From assembly GCA_019114365.1 (NCBI GenBank), contig DXFQ01000058.1:1-35173 (forward strand): DNA of 35,173 nt, written 5' to 3'. The translations under genes were made by a program, and so were the position numbers. Under the pieces are notes generated by a model. It searched no databases. It was not told the origin of the DNA and worked only from the letters and a program-made list of their open reading frames with translations. How positions within the stretch are numbered: position 1 is the stretch's first letter; each line of letters begins with the position of its first letter. Of the stretch, positions 16,161 through 23,761 are shown piece after piece. The DNA comes from Candidatus Parakkermansia intestinigallinarum (GTDB lineage Bacteria > Verrucomicrobiota > Verrucomicrobiia > Verrucomicrobiales > Akkermansiaceae).

Positions 16161-16177
16161 GGGCGGCGTTCGGCGGC

Positions 16178-17545
16178 TCAGTCGAGTTTGTAGCTCTTGC
16201 CGGGCTGCGGGATGATGATCTGCGTCTGCGGAAGGCGCTGTTGCAGCGTCTCGCGCGTCTGCTCGAGGGCACCTTCGTCGCCGTGCACGAGCAGAATGGT
16301 GCGCGGAGCAAGAGTAACGGCGTAGTCAATGAGCGCCTCGCGCGTCGCGTGACCGGAGAAATCAAAACACTCCGTGCGGCAGAGCAGGGGGTAGGCCTGG
16401 CCGCCCTTCTCCTGCAGCTTGACGAGACTGCCCGGCGCGGCCGCCTTGATTTTGCCGGCGGGGGAGTCGGGGTCGCTGTAGCCGACGAAGAGAATGGCGT
16501 CTTTCGGGTGCGGCATCACCTGCGCCGCCAGCAGGTTGGAGACCGTGTGCTCGCTCATCATGCCGCTGGAGACAAGGTAAATGTTGCCCGGCGAGGCGAT
16601 GAGCGGCGCCTTGCCCTGTTTGGGCAGACCGTAAGTCTCAACCTCATCGCGCAGGCGGTAACCCGGTTTGAGGCGGGGCGTGCTGTCGGCCGTCTTGTCG
16701 TAGATGAGCGTGATTTTGGAGCTCAGACCGCCGAAATAGACCGGAACGTCGGGGATGAGCCCCTCGCGTTTGAATCGCCCGATTTCGCAGAGCAATTCCT
16801 GACTCTTGCCGAGGGCAAACACGGGGATGAGGACGGCACCGCCGCCCTCGATCGTCTCGCGTATCGCGTCGGCAAAGCGCCGCAGCTCAGCCTCGCGTGT
16901 GTAATCGCTGCGCCGTTGCGTGCTGCCGTGCGTGCACTCCATGAGCAGAATGTCGATGCCCTTCTGCGGGAAGTCGGCTCCGGCGATGAGCGTCTGGTTT
17001 TCAAACTGCACGTCGCCCGTGTAGAAGAGCGTCGCGCCGCTCTCGCTCTCGAGCTCAACGCCGCAGGAGCCGAGAATGTGCCCGGCGTCGTGCAGCGTCG
17101 CCAGCACGGCGCCGCGGCGGCCGGTGCGGAAGGCTTCGTTGTAGGGCCGCACCATCCAGCTGCGCGCGGCGTGCTCGAGCTCGTGGTGCGTGAAGAAGGG
17201 GTACTCGATGATGCCCTCCTGCAGGCGTTTTGAGGTCATCACGTTGACGGAGTTGTGCAGCATGGCTTCGCCGACGATGGCCGTTCCGGCAGTCATGATC
17301 ACTTCGGCGGCTGGGTGTGCATCTTGGAGAACGGGCAGAGTGCCGATGTGGTCGAGGTGGGCGTGGGTGATGAAAATGACATCCGGATCGGCCGCCCCGA
17401 TCAGACTGTAGTCCGGCATAGCCTCGCGTCCGTCCTTTTTGGGGTGCATGCCGGCATCGAGCACGATGCGCACACCGTCCATGTCGAGCAGGTAGCTATT
17501 GGAGCCGATTTCGGCGGCTCCCGTCATGTTGGTGAATGTAATCAT
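16178..17545 (-). CDS. MBL-fold/beta-CASP RNA-processing nuclease family protein
   Basis: The 455-aa protein has the metallo-beta-lactamase signature THAHLDHIG (about residue 69-78), an aspartate in FYTGDVQFENQ, and beta-CASP features: LMECTHGS, AVLIPVFALGKSQELL, LVSSGMMSEHTVSNLL and FSGHATREAL, with a late histidine in ILLVHGDEGALEQ. These match the CPSF73/YSH1-like RNase group (sometimes annotated as RNA exonuclease), which cleaves RNA with two zinc ions. It has the usual 450-460 aa length and no KH domain. The start at 17545 (MITFTNMTGAAEIGSN) is chosen because the other ATG, 17563, falls inside the -10 box. The gene is a single transcription unit with its own promoter. Confidence 0.9.
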   Translation of the reverse strand: MITFTNMTGAAEIGSNSYLLDMDGVRIVLDAGMHPKKDGREAMPDYSLIGAADPDVIFITHAHLDHIGTLPVLQDAHPAAEVIMTAGTAIVGEAMLHNSVNVMTSKRLQEGIIEYPFFTHHELEHAARSWMVRPYNEAFRTGRRGAVLATLHDAGHILGSCGVELESESGATLFYTGDVQFENQTLIAGADFPQKGIDILLMECTHGSTQRRSDYTREAELRRFADAIRETIEGGGAVLIPVFALGKSQELLCEIGRFKREGLIPDVPVYFGGLSSKITLIYDKTADSTPRLKPGYRLRDEVETYGLPKQGKAPLIASPGNIYLVSSGMMSEHTVSNLLAAQVMPHPKDAILFVGYSDPDSPAGKIKAAAPGSLVKLQEKGGQAYPLLCRTECFDFSGHATREALIDYAVTLAPRTILLVHGDEGALEQTRETLQQRLPQTQIIIPQPGKSYKLD

Positions 17546-17561
17546 GAAAATGAGCGGCGGC

Positions 17562-17590
17562 ATTGTGCCTCAAGATACCCCTCTTGTCAA
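17562..17590 (-). promoter_or_regulatory. Promoter of the MBL/beta-CASP gene
   Basis: On the minus strand TTGACA, a 17-bp spacer and CACAAT precede the ATG at 17545 by 16 nt. The perfect -35 and the position decide the start codon of the gene. Confidence 0.72.
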
Positions 17591-17621
17591 TGCGATACTT
17601 GATGCGGGGCCCGCAGCGCGC

Positions 17622-17649
17622 AAAAAAATCCCCTTTGAAGCAGGGATTT
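17622..17649 (-). terminator. Rho-independent terminator of the pur-pyr-glycosyltransferase run
   Basis: On the minus strand AAATCCC, a 10-nt loop and GGGATTT lead into seven T. It lies about 235 bp past the stop of the last glycosyltransferase gene and is the only clear terminator for the seven-gene run. Confidence 0.75.
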
Positions 17650-17684
17650 GAACCCGCCGCTGCCGATTTGAACCCGCCGCTGCC
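17645..17684 (+). repeat. Tandem 20-bp duplication
   Basis: The 20-mer GATTTGAACCCGCCGCTGCC occurs twice with no gap. Its first copy overlaps the right arm of the adjacent terminator, so the duplication also copied part of that arm. Confidence 0.9.
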
Positions 17685-17690
17685 CCTCTT

Positions 17691-17882
17691 GCCCTTCGCG
17701 TCGCCGGCGGATGATGCTCAACCCAGCCTTCGCGCGGATTTTGCGGCCGGGCTGAGCTTGGAGCTTCGTGCAGGGCTTGCATCCGCGCCGCGTGCCGAGC
17801 TTGCCGTCGTGCACTCCCCCGGCGCCGCACCGCTCTTGAGCCTCGTGCAAGCTCGGCGGCGGGGAGGGGATGAAACAGGCGT
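17691..17882. other. Intergenic region between the terminator and the last glycosyltransferase
   Basis: Part of the 337-bp spacer between 17545 and 17883. Short ORFs cross it on both strands but carry no recognisable content. Nothing beyond the terminator, 20-bp duplication and MBL promoter is seen in the spacer. Confidence 0.4.
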
Positions 17883-18983
17883 TCAGCGCAGCCCCTCGTA
17901 GAGCTTGCGGTAGGCGGAGACCGTGTCGCTGAGGCGGTAGGGAGGGGGAATTTGCCCGGGCAGGCTGGGCCTGTAGGTGCGCCACTGCAAGAGAACGTCG
18001 GCCATGGCGCGCGCCTTATCGGGCTCGACGCGTCCCTCGGGCAGGAAGGCCTCGAGCAGCTCGGAGACGACGCCGTGATCGTAGGCGGCTACCGGTCGCC
18101 CCAGCGACAGAGCCTCGAGAATGGGGCGGTTGTAGCTTTCGGGGCGGCGCGAGAGGTAGAGCGTGACGTCGCAGGCGCAGATAACGTCGCGCAGGTCGGG
18201 GCGGTGCCCGAGCCAGATGATGCGCTCATCGAGGTGCGCTTCGGCGAAGTGGTTGCGCAGCGACTCAAGGTAGTTGGGGTCGGCTTTGCCGGAGTCGCCG
18301 ACGATGTAGGCGAGCGGCGAGAGCCCGTTGTTGAGCAGAACCGACATGATGGGCTCGAGATCCTCCAGCCCGTGGAGCGGCGAGATGGGGCAGGGTACGC
18401 AGAGGGTGTAGCGATGCCTGCCGTGCTGCTGGGTGAGGTGCCATTGCTCCATCCAATCGGCGGAGGGCGCGTAGCCCGGGTAACAGAGAGACTCGTCCAC
18501 GCCGCCCGGAATGACCCAGACTTCGGCCCCCTTGGGAACGAAGCCGCGCTCGGTCATCACCTTGCGCAGGTATCGGGAGGAGAACACCAGCGCATCACAG
18601 GCACCCATGGCCCAGCGCTGCCAGCGGGCCGACATGAAGCCCGTCACCACACCGACGAGAGCCGGGCGGCGTCGGCGCCTCAGGCGCATGCAGGCCAGCC
18701 TCGCCATGAGGGCGGCTTCGGGGGTGTATGTCTGCAGGATGTCGGGGGCGATGGAGATGATGGTTTTGCGCAGCTTGCGAACAGCGGCCAGCGTTTTCAG
18801 CCATCCGCCCGTGCGGCAGGTGATGTGGCGCACGCGCGCGGCGTCCAGCGCTCCGATGAGCTCGCTGGCGGGTCCCATGACGATGTTTTTGATGCCCGCG
18901 GCTTGGAGACCTCGCGCGAGATCCGCTGCTTGGCCGGTGATGCCGCCGGGGCGAAGTCCGGGGTTGAGGTGCAGAACCTTCAT
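17883..18983 (-). CDS. Family 4-type glycosyltransferase (second of a pair)
   Basis: The 366-aa protein has the GT-B fold of GT4 enzymes. The N-terminus MKVLHLNPGLRPGGITGQAADLARGL is the acceptor-side domain. The donor-side domain has IIWLGHRPDLRDVICACDVTLYLSRRPESYNRPILEALSLGRPVAAYDHG, which includes an intact E-x7-E motif (ESYNRPILE). No signal peptide is seen; an internal hydrophobic face could sit on the inner membrane. It overlaps the upstream GT4 gene by 4 bp and is clearly related to it (both have RPDLRDV and GRPVAxYxHG), so the pair likely arose by duplication. It probably adds successive sugars to a lipid A, LPS or other surface glycan; substrate is unknown. Confidence 0.9.
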   Translation of the reverse strand: MKVLHLNPGLRPGGITGQAADLARGLQAAGIKNIVMGPASELIGALDAARVRHITCRTGGWLKTLAAVRKLRKTIISIAPDILQTYTPEAALMARLACMRLRRRRRPALVGVVTGFMSARWQRWAMGACDALVFSSRYLRKVMTERGFVPKGAEVWVIPGGVDESLCYPGYAPSADWMEQWHLTQQHGRHRYTLCVPCPISPLHGLEDLEPIMSVLLNNGLSPLAYIVGDSGKADPNYLESLRNHFAEAHLDERIIWLGHRPDLRDVICACDVTLYLSRRPESYNRPILEALSLGRPVAAYDHGVVSELLEAFLPEGRVEPDKARAMADVLLQWRTYRPSLPGQIPPPYRLSDTVSAYRKLYEGLR

Positions 18984-20092
18984 CGCGCTGAGAGTAGCTG
19001 GAGGTAGAGCTCGAGGTGCGCGTCAATCATGTCGGCGCGGCGGTAGGGAGGCGGAACGGGCGAGCGGGGAACGGGCGGGCAGGAGTACCATGCTGCAAGT
19101 TTATCGGCCATGGCTGCCGTATCTCCCGTGCGAACGCGCCCTTCGGGCAGAAAGACATCGAGTTGCTCGCCGACGCCGCCGTGCTCGTACCCGGCAACGG
19201 GGCGCCCCAGCGCCAGCGCGTCGAGCGTCGTCTTGCCGAAGGATTCGGGCTGGAGCGTCAGCGAGAGCGTGACGTCGCAGACGCAGAGGACGTCGCGCAG
19301 GTCGCTGCGGTGCCCCGTCCACGTGACGGCATCGCTGAGCCCGGCTTTCGCGAACGCTTCCTGCGCTTCGCGGCGGAAGGCCTCCTTCCCCTTTTTCGTT
19401 TCACCGACGATGACGGCGTGGGCGGGGATGCCTCTCGCCCTCAGTTCGCGGAGGATGGGGACGAGGTGCAGGGCGCCCTTGATGCGCGTGACGCGCCCCG
19501 GCAGGCAGAGGGTGTATTTGCCGCTGAGCTCGGGGTACTGCGCGCGCCACTTCTCCAGCCAGGCGGCATCGGGGCGATAGTCGGGGCGGTTGAGCTGTGT
19601 GTCCACCGAGTTGGGGATGACGACGACGCGGGAGGCCTCGGTGCGCGGGTAATGCACCAGAATATGCTCCTTCATGCAGCGCGAGACGGCAATCACGCGC
19701 TGCCCTTTCGCCATGATGCCCGAGTAGGGGTTGACGCTGTGGAAGCCGTGGAAGGTCGTGACCAGGGCCGGGCGCTCGGCCGGATTCATCTTGCGCCAAG
19801 CCAGATAGCCGACCCACGCCGGAATGCGCGAGTGCAGGTGCAGAATGTCGGGCTTTTCCGCTTCCAGCAGGCGCCGAAACGGGCGGATGCGAAAGAGGGA
19901 GCGGATGCTTTTCCGGCCGATGGGGCAGGTAATGTGCCGCGCCCCGGCTGCTTCAATTTGGGCGACCATGCTGCCGCCGGCGGAGACGACGACGTTTTCT
20001 TCGCCTCGAGCGCAGAGCCCTTGGCAGAGCTCGAGCACGACTTGCTCGACTCCGCCCGAACTGAGCGACGGCAGCAGGTGCATGATTTTCAT
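18980..20092 (-). CDS. Family 4-type glycosyltransferase (first of a pair)
   Basis: The 370-aa GT-B protein starts MKIMHLLPSLSSGGVEQVVLEL, typical of GT4 enzymes. Its donor domain shows LCLPGRVTRIKGALHLVPIL, VTWTGHRSDLRDVLCVCDVTLSL and TLDALALGRPVAGYEHGGVGE. The E-x7-E motif is ESFGKTTLD, so the second Glu is Asp. It overlaps the ELM1-like gene by 4 bp upstream and the second GT4 downstream by 4 bp, so all three are translationally coupled. Similar ELM1-GT pairs occur in LPS core gene sets of Gram-negative bacteria. Target glycan unknown. Confidence 0.9.
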   Translation of the reverse strand: MKIMHLLPSLSSGGVEQVVLELCQGLCARGEENVVVSAGGSMVAQIEAAGARHITCPIGRKSIRSLFRIRPFRRLLEAEKPDILHLHSRIPAWVGYLAWRKMNPAERPALVTTFHGFHSVNPYSGIMAKGQRVIAVSRCMKEHILVHYPRTEASRVVVIPNSVDTQLNRPDYRPDAAWLEKWRAQYPELSGKYTLCLPGRVTRIKGALHLVPILRELRARGIPAHAVIVGETKKGKEAFRREAQEAFAKAGLSDAVTWTGHRSDLRDVLCVCDVTLSLTLQPESFGKTTLDALALGRPVAGYEHGGVGEQLDVFLPEGRVRTGDTAAMADKLAAWYSCPPVPRSPVPPPYRRADMIDAHLELYLQLLSAR

Positions 20093-21033
20093 GGCAGCAG
20101 CTTCGGGAAGCGGTCGAGGATGTATTCGGCGGCGCGGTGCGCCTCATCGAGCACGGTGTCGGGCTGCGGCAGCGTGCGATCTTTGGCCCACTCGGTGAAG
20201 CTGCGCACGCATCCGTCGCTGATGATCATATCGAGCCCTCGGCTCACGCGCGACAGCTTTTTGCCCTTGCGGTACACCTTCTTGCGCGGCATCTCGATGA
20301 TGCCGACGGGCGCCCCGCTGGAGAGCGCTTCGTAGACCATCGAGACGCTGTCTTGCGTCACCCAGACCTCCTTGGCGCAGGCGAGGTGGTCGGCCACCCA
20401 AGTCGGGCCGGTTGTTTCGACGGGCTCGACGCGGATGCTCGGGCAGGTCGAGGTGACGTCCTGCACGAAGTCCTTGGGCGTGCGCCGCGAGGTGGTCAGC
20501 ACCATGGGGCAGGAGCTGTGGCGCGTGATGGTCGAGAGCTGGTTGAGCACGGTCTCGGTATCCCAGTCAAACTCCTTGCTCGGCCCGCCGATGAGGATGA
20601 GCTGCTCGCGCTTCGGCACCTCGGGGTGGGGCTTGATCATGTTGATGGAGCCGACGGTGGGAAGAATGCGCCCCCCGCTCGTCTCGCCGGGGCGCAGATC
20701 GTGCCGAGGCATGATGCAGAGATCAAAGAGACGCAGAGGCAGGCTCGGCCTCATGCACACCATGCACAGGCAGCGCAGGTGCCGCGCCAGACTCAGCGCG
20801 GCCAAGTGGGTGCCGTGCCCGGCGCAGAGGATGAGGTTGGGCCTGGGCAGGTCGAGATCTCGCCCCTTGTAGAGGAGCTTGCTCAGCCAAGTCTTGTCGA
20901 CGACGCTGACCTCATAATAGCTGTGCTCCAGATCCGGGCGCCGACGGCGGGCGCAGTCCGTCAGAGCCTGTGCCAGCCCTTCGGTTTGGGAGAGGTGGCC
21001 GCGCTTGCCATCGCTGACAATATAGATAATCAT
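20089..21033 (-). CDS. ELM1/GtrOC1-family protein (DUF1022)
   Basis: The 314-aa protein starts MIIYIVSDGKRGHLSQTEGLAQAL and contains LILCAGHGTHLAALSLAR, CMRPSLPLRLFDLCIMPRHD, LILIGGPSKEFDWD and VTQDSVSMVYEALSSGAPVGIIEMP. These match the mitochondrial-fission-ELM1-like family, which has a GT-B-like fold and in bacteria sits in LPS or O-antigen gene clusters. A glycosyltransferase activity is suspected for the family but not proven to my knowledge. The gene follows the dihydroorotase homologue by only 6 bp and overlaps the next GT4, so surface-glycan genes are appended to the pyrimidine operon. Confidence 0.82.
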   Translation of the reverse strand: MIIYIVSDGKRGHLSQTEGLAQALTDCARRRRPDLEHSYYEVSVVDKTWLSKLLYKGRDLDLPRPNLILCAGHGTHLAALSLARHLRCLCMVCMRPSLPLRLFDLCIMPRHDLRPGETSGGRILPTVGSINMIKPHPEVPKREQLILIGGPSKEFDWDTETVLNQLSTITRHSSCPMVLTTSRRTPKDFVQDVTSTCPSIRVEPVETTGPTWVADHLACAKEVWVTQDSVSMVYEALSSGAPVGIIEMPRKKVYRKGKKLSRVSRGLDMIISDGCVRSFTEWAKDRTLPQPDTVLDEAHRAAEYILDRFPKLLP

Positions 21034-21039
21034 TGTGTT

Positions 21040-22293
21040 TTACTGGAGGGGCAGCGTCACGGCGCCGCACAGGGTGCTGCCGAGCAACGGCGTGTTGAGC
21101 GTGCCGCAGCTCAGCTGAGATTCGCTGACGGTAACGCGAGCCTCCGGATCAAAGAGCATGAGCGGAGGGGTGAGCTCGGTATCCATCTCCGGATCCTGCG
21201 GGTTGGCGATGCGGCAGGGGTTTTCGCTGCAGGTGCGCACGACGTCTGCCCAGCTGAGCTTGCCGGGGAGGATGAGATGCGTGTAGATGGCCGGCAGGAA
21301 GGTGTCGAGAGAAACCATGCCCTGCGGCGCCGAGATGAAGTCCTGTTTCTTGGCGAAGGGCGTGCAGGGGCTGTGGTCGGAGACGATGCAGTCAATCGTG
21401 CCGTCTTTCACGCCCGCGAGCAGGGCATCGACGTCGCCGCGCGAACGCAGCGGCGGCAGGGTCTTGAAGTTGGTATCGTAATCGCAGATGTCTTCATCGG
21501 TGTAGAGGAGGTGGTGCAGAGCTACTTCGGCCGTGACCTTCACCCCCTGAGCCTTCGCGCGGCGGATGATGGCCACGCCTTCCGCCGTGCTGACGGTCTG
21601 GATGTGCACGCGAGCCCCGGCGTCCGCCGCGAGGCGCAGCACGGTTTCAATACCGATTTCTTCGGCGCAGGGCGGGGTGCCGTGCAGGCCGAGGCGGTAG
21701 GAGGTGGCGCCGACGTTGATGCAGGTGTTCTGCGTCAGCTCGGGCACGTCACCGCGAATCGCGAAGGTCAGCCCCAGCTCTCCGGCGTATTTCATGGCGC
21801 GGTAGAGCATGAGCAGGCTGACGGGCATGCGGCCGGCATCCGTCAGGATGCTCACGCCGCGCGCCGCCATCGTGTTGTAGGGCGCTTGCTGCTGCCCCTT
21901 CATGCCCAGCGAAATGCAGCCGGCGGCGTACATCTCGGCCGCCGAGCGCTGCGAAACGGCGTCGCGGAAGCTGTCGAGCGTCGCGTAGTTGTCGAACATG
22001 AAACCCTCGGAAGGCATCACGAGCATGCCCCAGACGCCGCCGTTGAGCGCAGCCTGACCCGCCCGGCTCACGCTTTCGCGCTTGCTGCGACCGGGAATCT
22101 CGATGGTGGCGTGCAGGTCGAAGAGCGCGGGCAGCAGGATCTTGCCGTGCGCATCAATGATGCGCGTGGCTCCTTGCGGAATCGCGAGGCTGCCGGCAGG
22201 TGCCGTCGTGACCTCGCTCCCGCTGCGGCCCAGACTGCAGTCGACGGCCTTTCCGTTGATGTCCGTCGCGTTTCGGATGTAGAGCTTATTCAT
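21040..22293 (-). CDS. pyrC: Dihydroorotase-like protein, probably non-catalytic partner of PyrB
   Basis: The 417-aa protein has the amidohydrolase/dihydroorotase layout with its beta-sandwich ends, but its metal site is degraded. The usual D-x-H-x-H-x-R-x-P-G is D59-L-H61-A-T63-I-E65-I-P-G68, so the second His and substrate Arg are lost. MPN becomes MPS (93-95). The HAED-type His region reads IRGDVPEL. The H-x-x-H-V-S-T box is H230-I-Q-T233-V-S-T, losing another ligand. Only D306 in SDHSP is kept. This resembles the inactive PyrC' that stabilises class A aspartate transcarbamylase in Pseudomonas. It overlaps pyrB by 8 bp, which supports a complex. A working dihydroorotase would then be encoded elsewhere. 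Confidence 0.85.
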   Translation of the reverse strand: MNKLYIRNATDINGKAVDCSLGRSGSEVTTAPAGSLAIPQGATRIIDAHGKILLPALFDLHATIEIPGRSKRESVSRAGQAALNGGVWGMLVMPSEGFMFDNYATLDSFRDAVSQRSAAEMYAAGCISLGMKGQQQAPYNTMAARGVSILTDAGRMPVSLLMLYRAMKYAGELGLTFAIRGDVPELTQNTCINVGATSYRLGLHGTPPCAEEIGIETVLRLAADAGARVHIQTVSTAEGVAIIRRAKAQGVKVTAEVALHHLLYTDEDICDYDTNFKTLPPLRSRGDVDALLAGVKDGTIDCIVSDHSPCTPFAKKQDFISAPQGMVSLDTFLPAIYTHLILPGKLSWADVVRTCSENPCRIANPQDPEMDTELTPPLMLFDPEARVTVSESQLSCGTLNTPLLGSTLCGAVTLPLQ

Positions 22294-23215
22294 GGTTCTG
22301 AGTCTGCGGGGTGAGGTGGTAAAGAATGCTCATGCGCGCGGCGATGCCGTTTTCAACCTGATTGCAAATGAGCGAGTTGCGGTATTCCATAGCGGCGTCG
22401 CAGATCTCGACGCCCCGATTGACCGGGCCGGGGTGCATGATGGAAAGATCGAGGTCTTCGATGCGCCGCAGGCGCTCCTCCGTCACGCCGAAGGCCTGGT
22501 GGTAGTCCGCCGCCGGGAAGAACGGCGTGTCGATGCGCTCGTTTTGGATGCGCAGCAGGTAGATGACGTCGGGCTTCCACTCAAAGGTGTCCTCCCAATT
22601 GGTGAAGCGCGGAATGCCCGTGTACTTCTCGGCGGGAACCAGCGGGCCGGGCCCCATGTAGGCCACTTGAGCCCCGAGCCGACGCAGAATCGTGCTGGTG
22701 GAGCGAGCGACGCGGCTGTGCAGAATATCGCCGATGATCACGACGCGCTTGCCGGCCACCGTGCCGTATTTCTCGCGGATGGTGAAGGCGTCGAGGAAGG
22801 CTTGGCTGGGATGCGCGTGGGCGCCGTCGCCGGCGTTGATGACGGAGGCCTTGCAGTGGCGGGCGATGACGGCGGGAATGCCGCTGTTTTTGTGGCGCAC
22901 GATGATGTAATCCATCTTCATGCTCATGAGCGTGTCAATGGTATCGTGCACGCTCTCGCCCTTCACGACGGAGGAGGTCGAGACGGTGAAGGTGGTCACG
23001 TCGGCCGAGAGGCGGTGCGCGGCCACCTCGAAGGAGGAACGCGTGCGCGTACTCGGCTCATAGAAGAGAGTCAGAACCGATTTTCCCTTGAGTGCGGGCA
23101 CTTTCTTCACACTCTTGGTGAAGATGTCCTTCATCGCCTTGGCGCTCTCGAGGATGGTGTCGATGTCCTCGTCGCTCAGAGAATCGATGGTGAGCAGATC
23201 TTTTCTCGGGTTCAT
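22286..23215 (-). CDS. pyrB: Aspartate carbamoyltransferase catalytic subunit
   Basis: The 309-aa enzyme joins carbamoyl phosphate and aspartate in pyrimidine synthesis. It carries the carbamoyl-phosphate motif S55-TRTR (FYEPSTRTRSSFE), K85 in SSVVKGESVHDT, GDGAHAHPSQAFLDAFT (HPSQ instead of the commoner HPTQ), the central VVIIGDILHSRVARS and the Asp-binding MHPGPVNRGVEI. Length is standard for the catalytic chain. No pyrI regulatory gene is present; the overlapping dihydroorotase-like gene is the likely partner, as in class A ATCase. The upstream pyrR ends about 7 bp before the start. Confidence 0.97.
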   Translation of the reverse strand: MNPRKDLLTIDSLSDEDIDTILESAKAMKDIFTKSVKKVPALKGKSVLTLFYEPSTRTRSSFEVAAHRLSADVTTFTVSTSSVVKGESVHDTIDTLMSMKMDYIIVRHKNSGIPAVIARHCKASVINAGDGAHAHPSQAFLDAFTIREKYGTVAGKRVVIIGDILHSRVARSTSTILRRLGAQVAYMGPGPLVPAEKYTGIPRFTNWEDTFEWKPDVIYLLRIQNERIDTPFFPAADYHQAFGVTEERLRRIEDLDLSIMHPGPVNRGVEICDAAMEYRNSLICNQVENGIAARMSILYHLTPQTQNHE

Positions 23216-23222
23216 ACTTCGT

Positions 23223-23741
23223 TCAATAGGTTATGGATTCGCAGCCGTCCGACTCGCTGAGCTGCACCGTGACCTCGGTGTCGAACGGCAGATCCAGCTT
23301 GAAGGCGGCGTAATCGGGGTGGATGGGAACCTGCCTGCCGCTGCGGTTGACGAGGCAGTGCAGCTTCACTTCGGCGGGGCGTCCGTACTCGAAAACGGCA
23401 TTGAGTGCCGCGCGGATGCTGCGCCCCGTGTGAATGACGTCGTCCACCAGCACCAGATGCAGATCATCGGTGCTGAAGGGCAGGTAGGAGGAGTGCAGTG
23501 CCGGCTTGCGATCCAGCATGCTCAAATCGTCGCGGTAGAGCGAGATGTCCAGCGTGCCGAAGCGCGCGCGGCAGCCCGCCGCTTCGAGCTTGTCCGTCAG
23601 GCGGCGTGCCAGTACGTCACCTCGGCGTATGAGCCCGACGACGGCCAGCCTGCCGGGCGGGACCTGCTCGCCGTAGCGCAGCAGATGCTCGGCCCATGTG
23701 TCAATGGCCTTCTCCAGTTCAGGCTGTCCGATCACGGTCAT
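23223..23741 (-). CDS. pyrR: PyrR pyrimidine regulator / uracil phosphoribosyltransferase
   Basis: The 172-aa protein has the PRT-fold signature LVLVDDVIHTGRSIRAAL (PRPP loop) and the PyrR-type N-terminus with LAVVGLIRRGDVLARRL and the C-terminal end DTEVTVQLSESDG. PyrR senses UMP and binds pyr leader RNA in Firmicutes; in many Gram-negatives it may act only as an enzyme. The leader of this gene is only 20 bp between purE and pyrR, so a classical PyrR attenuator directly upstream is not visible. The order pyrR-pyrB-pyrC' is the same as in Pseudomonas. Confidence 0.94.
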   Translation of the reverse strand: MTVIGQPELEKAIDTWAEHLLRYGEQVPPGRLAVVGLIRRGDVLARRLTDKLEAAGCRARFGTLDISLYRDDLSMLDRKPALHSSYLPFSTDDLHLVLVDDVIHTGRSIRAALNAVFEYGRPAEVKLHCLVNRSGRQVPIHPDYAAFKLDLPFDTEVTVQLSESDGCESITY

Positions 23742-23761
23742 GGTGCGGATGAAGCTTGCGT

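Larger units (their letters stand above)
15548..16177. other. About 630 bp without a convincing gene
   Basis: The spacer lies between converging uvrA (+) and the MBL gene (-). It contains a 9-bp-stem hairpin at 15617-15638, an AT-rich island at about 15700-15790 with promoter-like signals on both strands, and a short-period repetitive stretch at about 16020-16165. The longest ORF (15756-16193, GTG start) runs into the MBL gene from the opposite strand and is low in complexity. I reject it as a gene, but a small RNA or decayed gene is possible. Confidence 0.5.

Noticed and set aside
15756-16193. 145-aa GTG-start ORF in the uvrA-MBL spacer
   Set aside because: It runs into the opposite-strand MBL gene, is low in complexity and shows no motif.
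20137-22314. 725-aa plus-strand ORF opposite the ELM1 and dihydroorotase genes
   Set aside because: It spans two well-supported minus-strand genes and has no domain-like motif.
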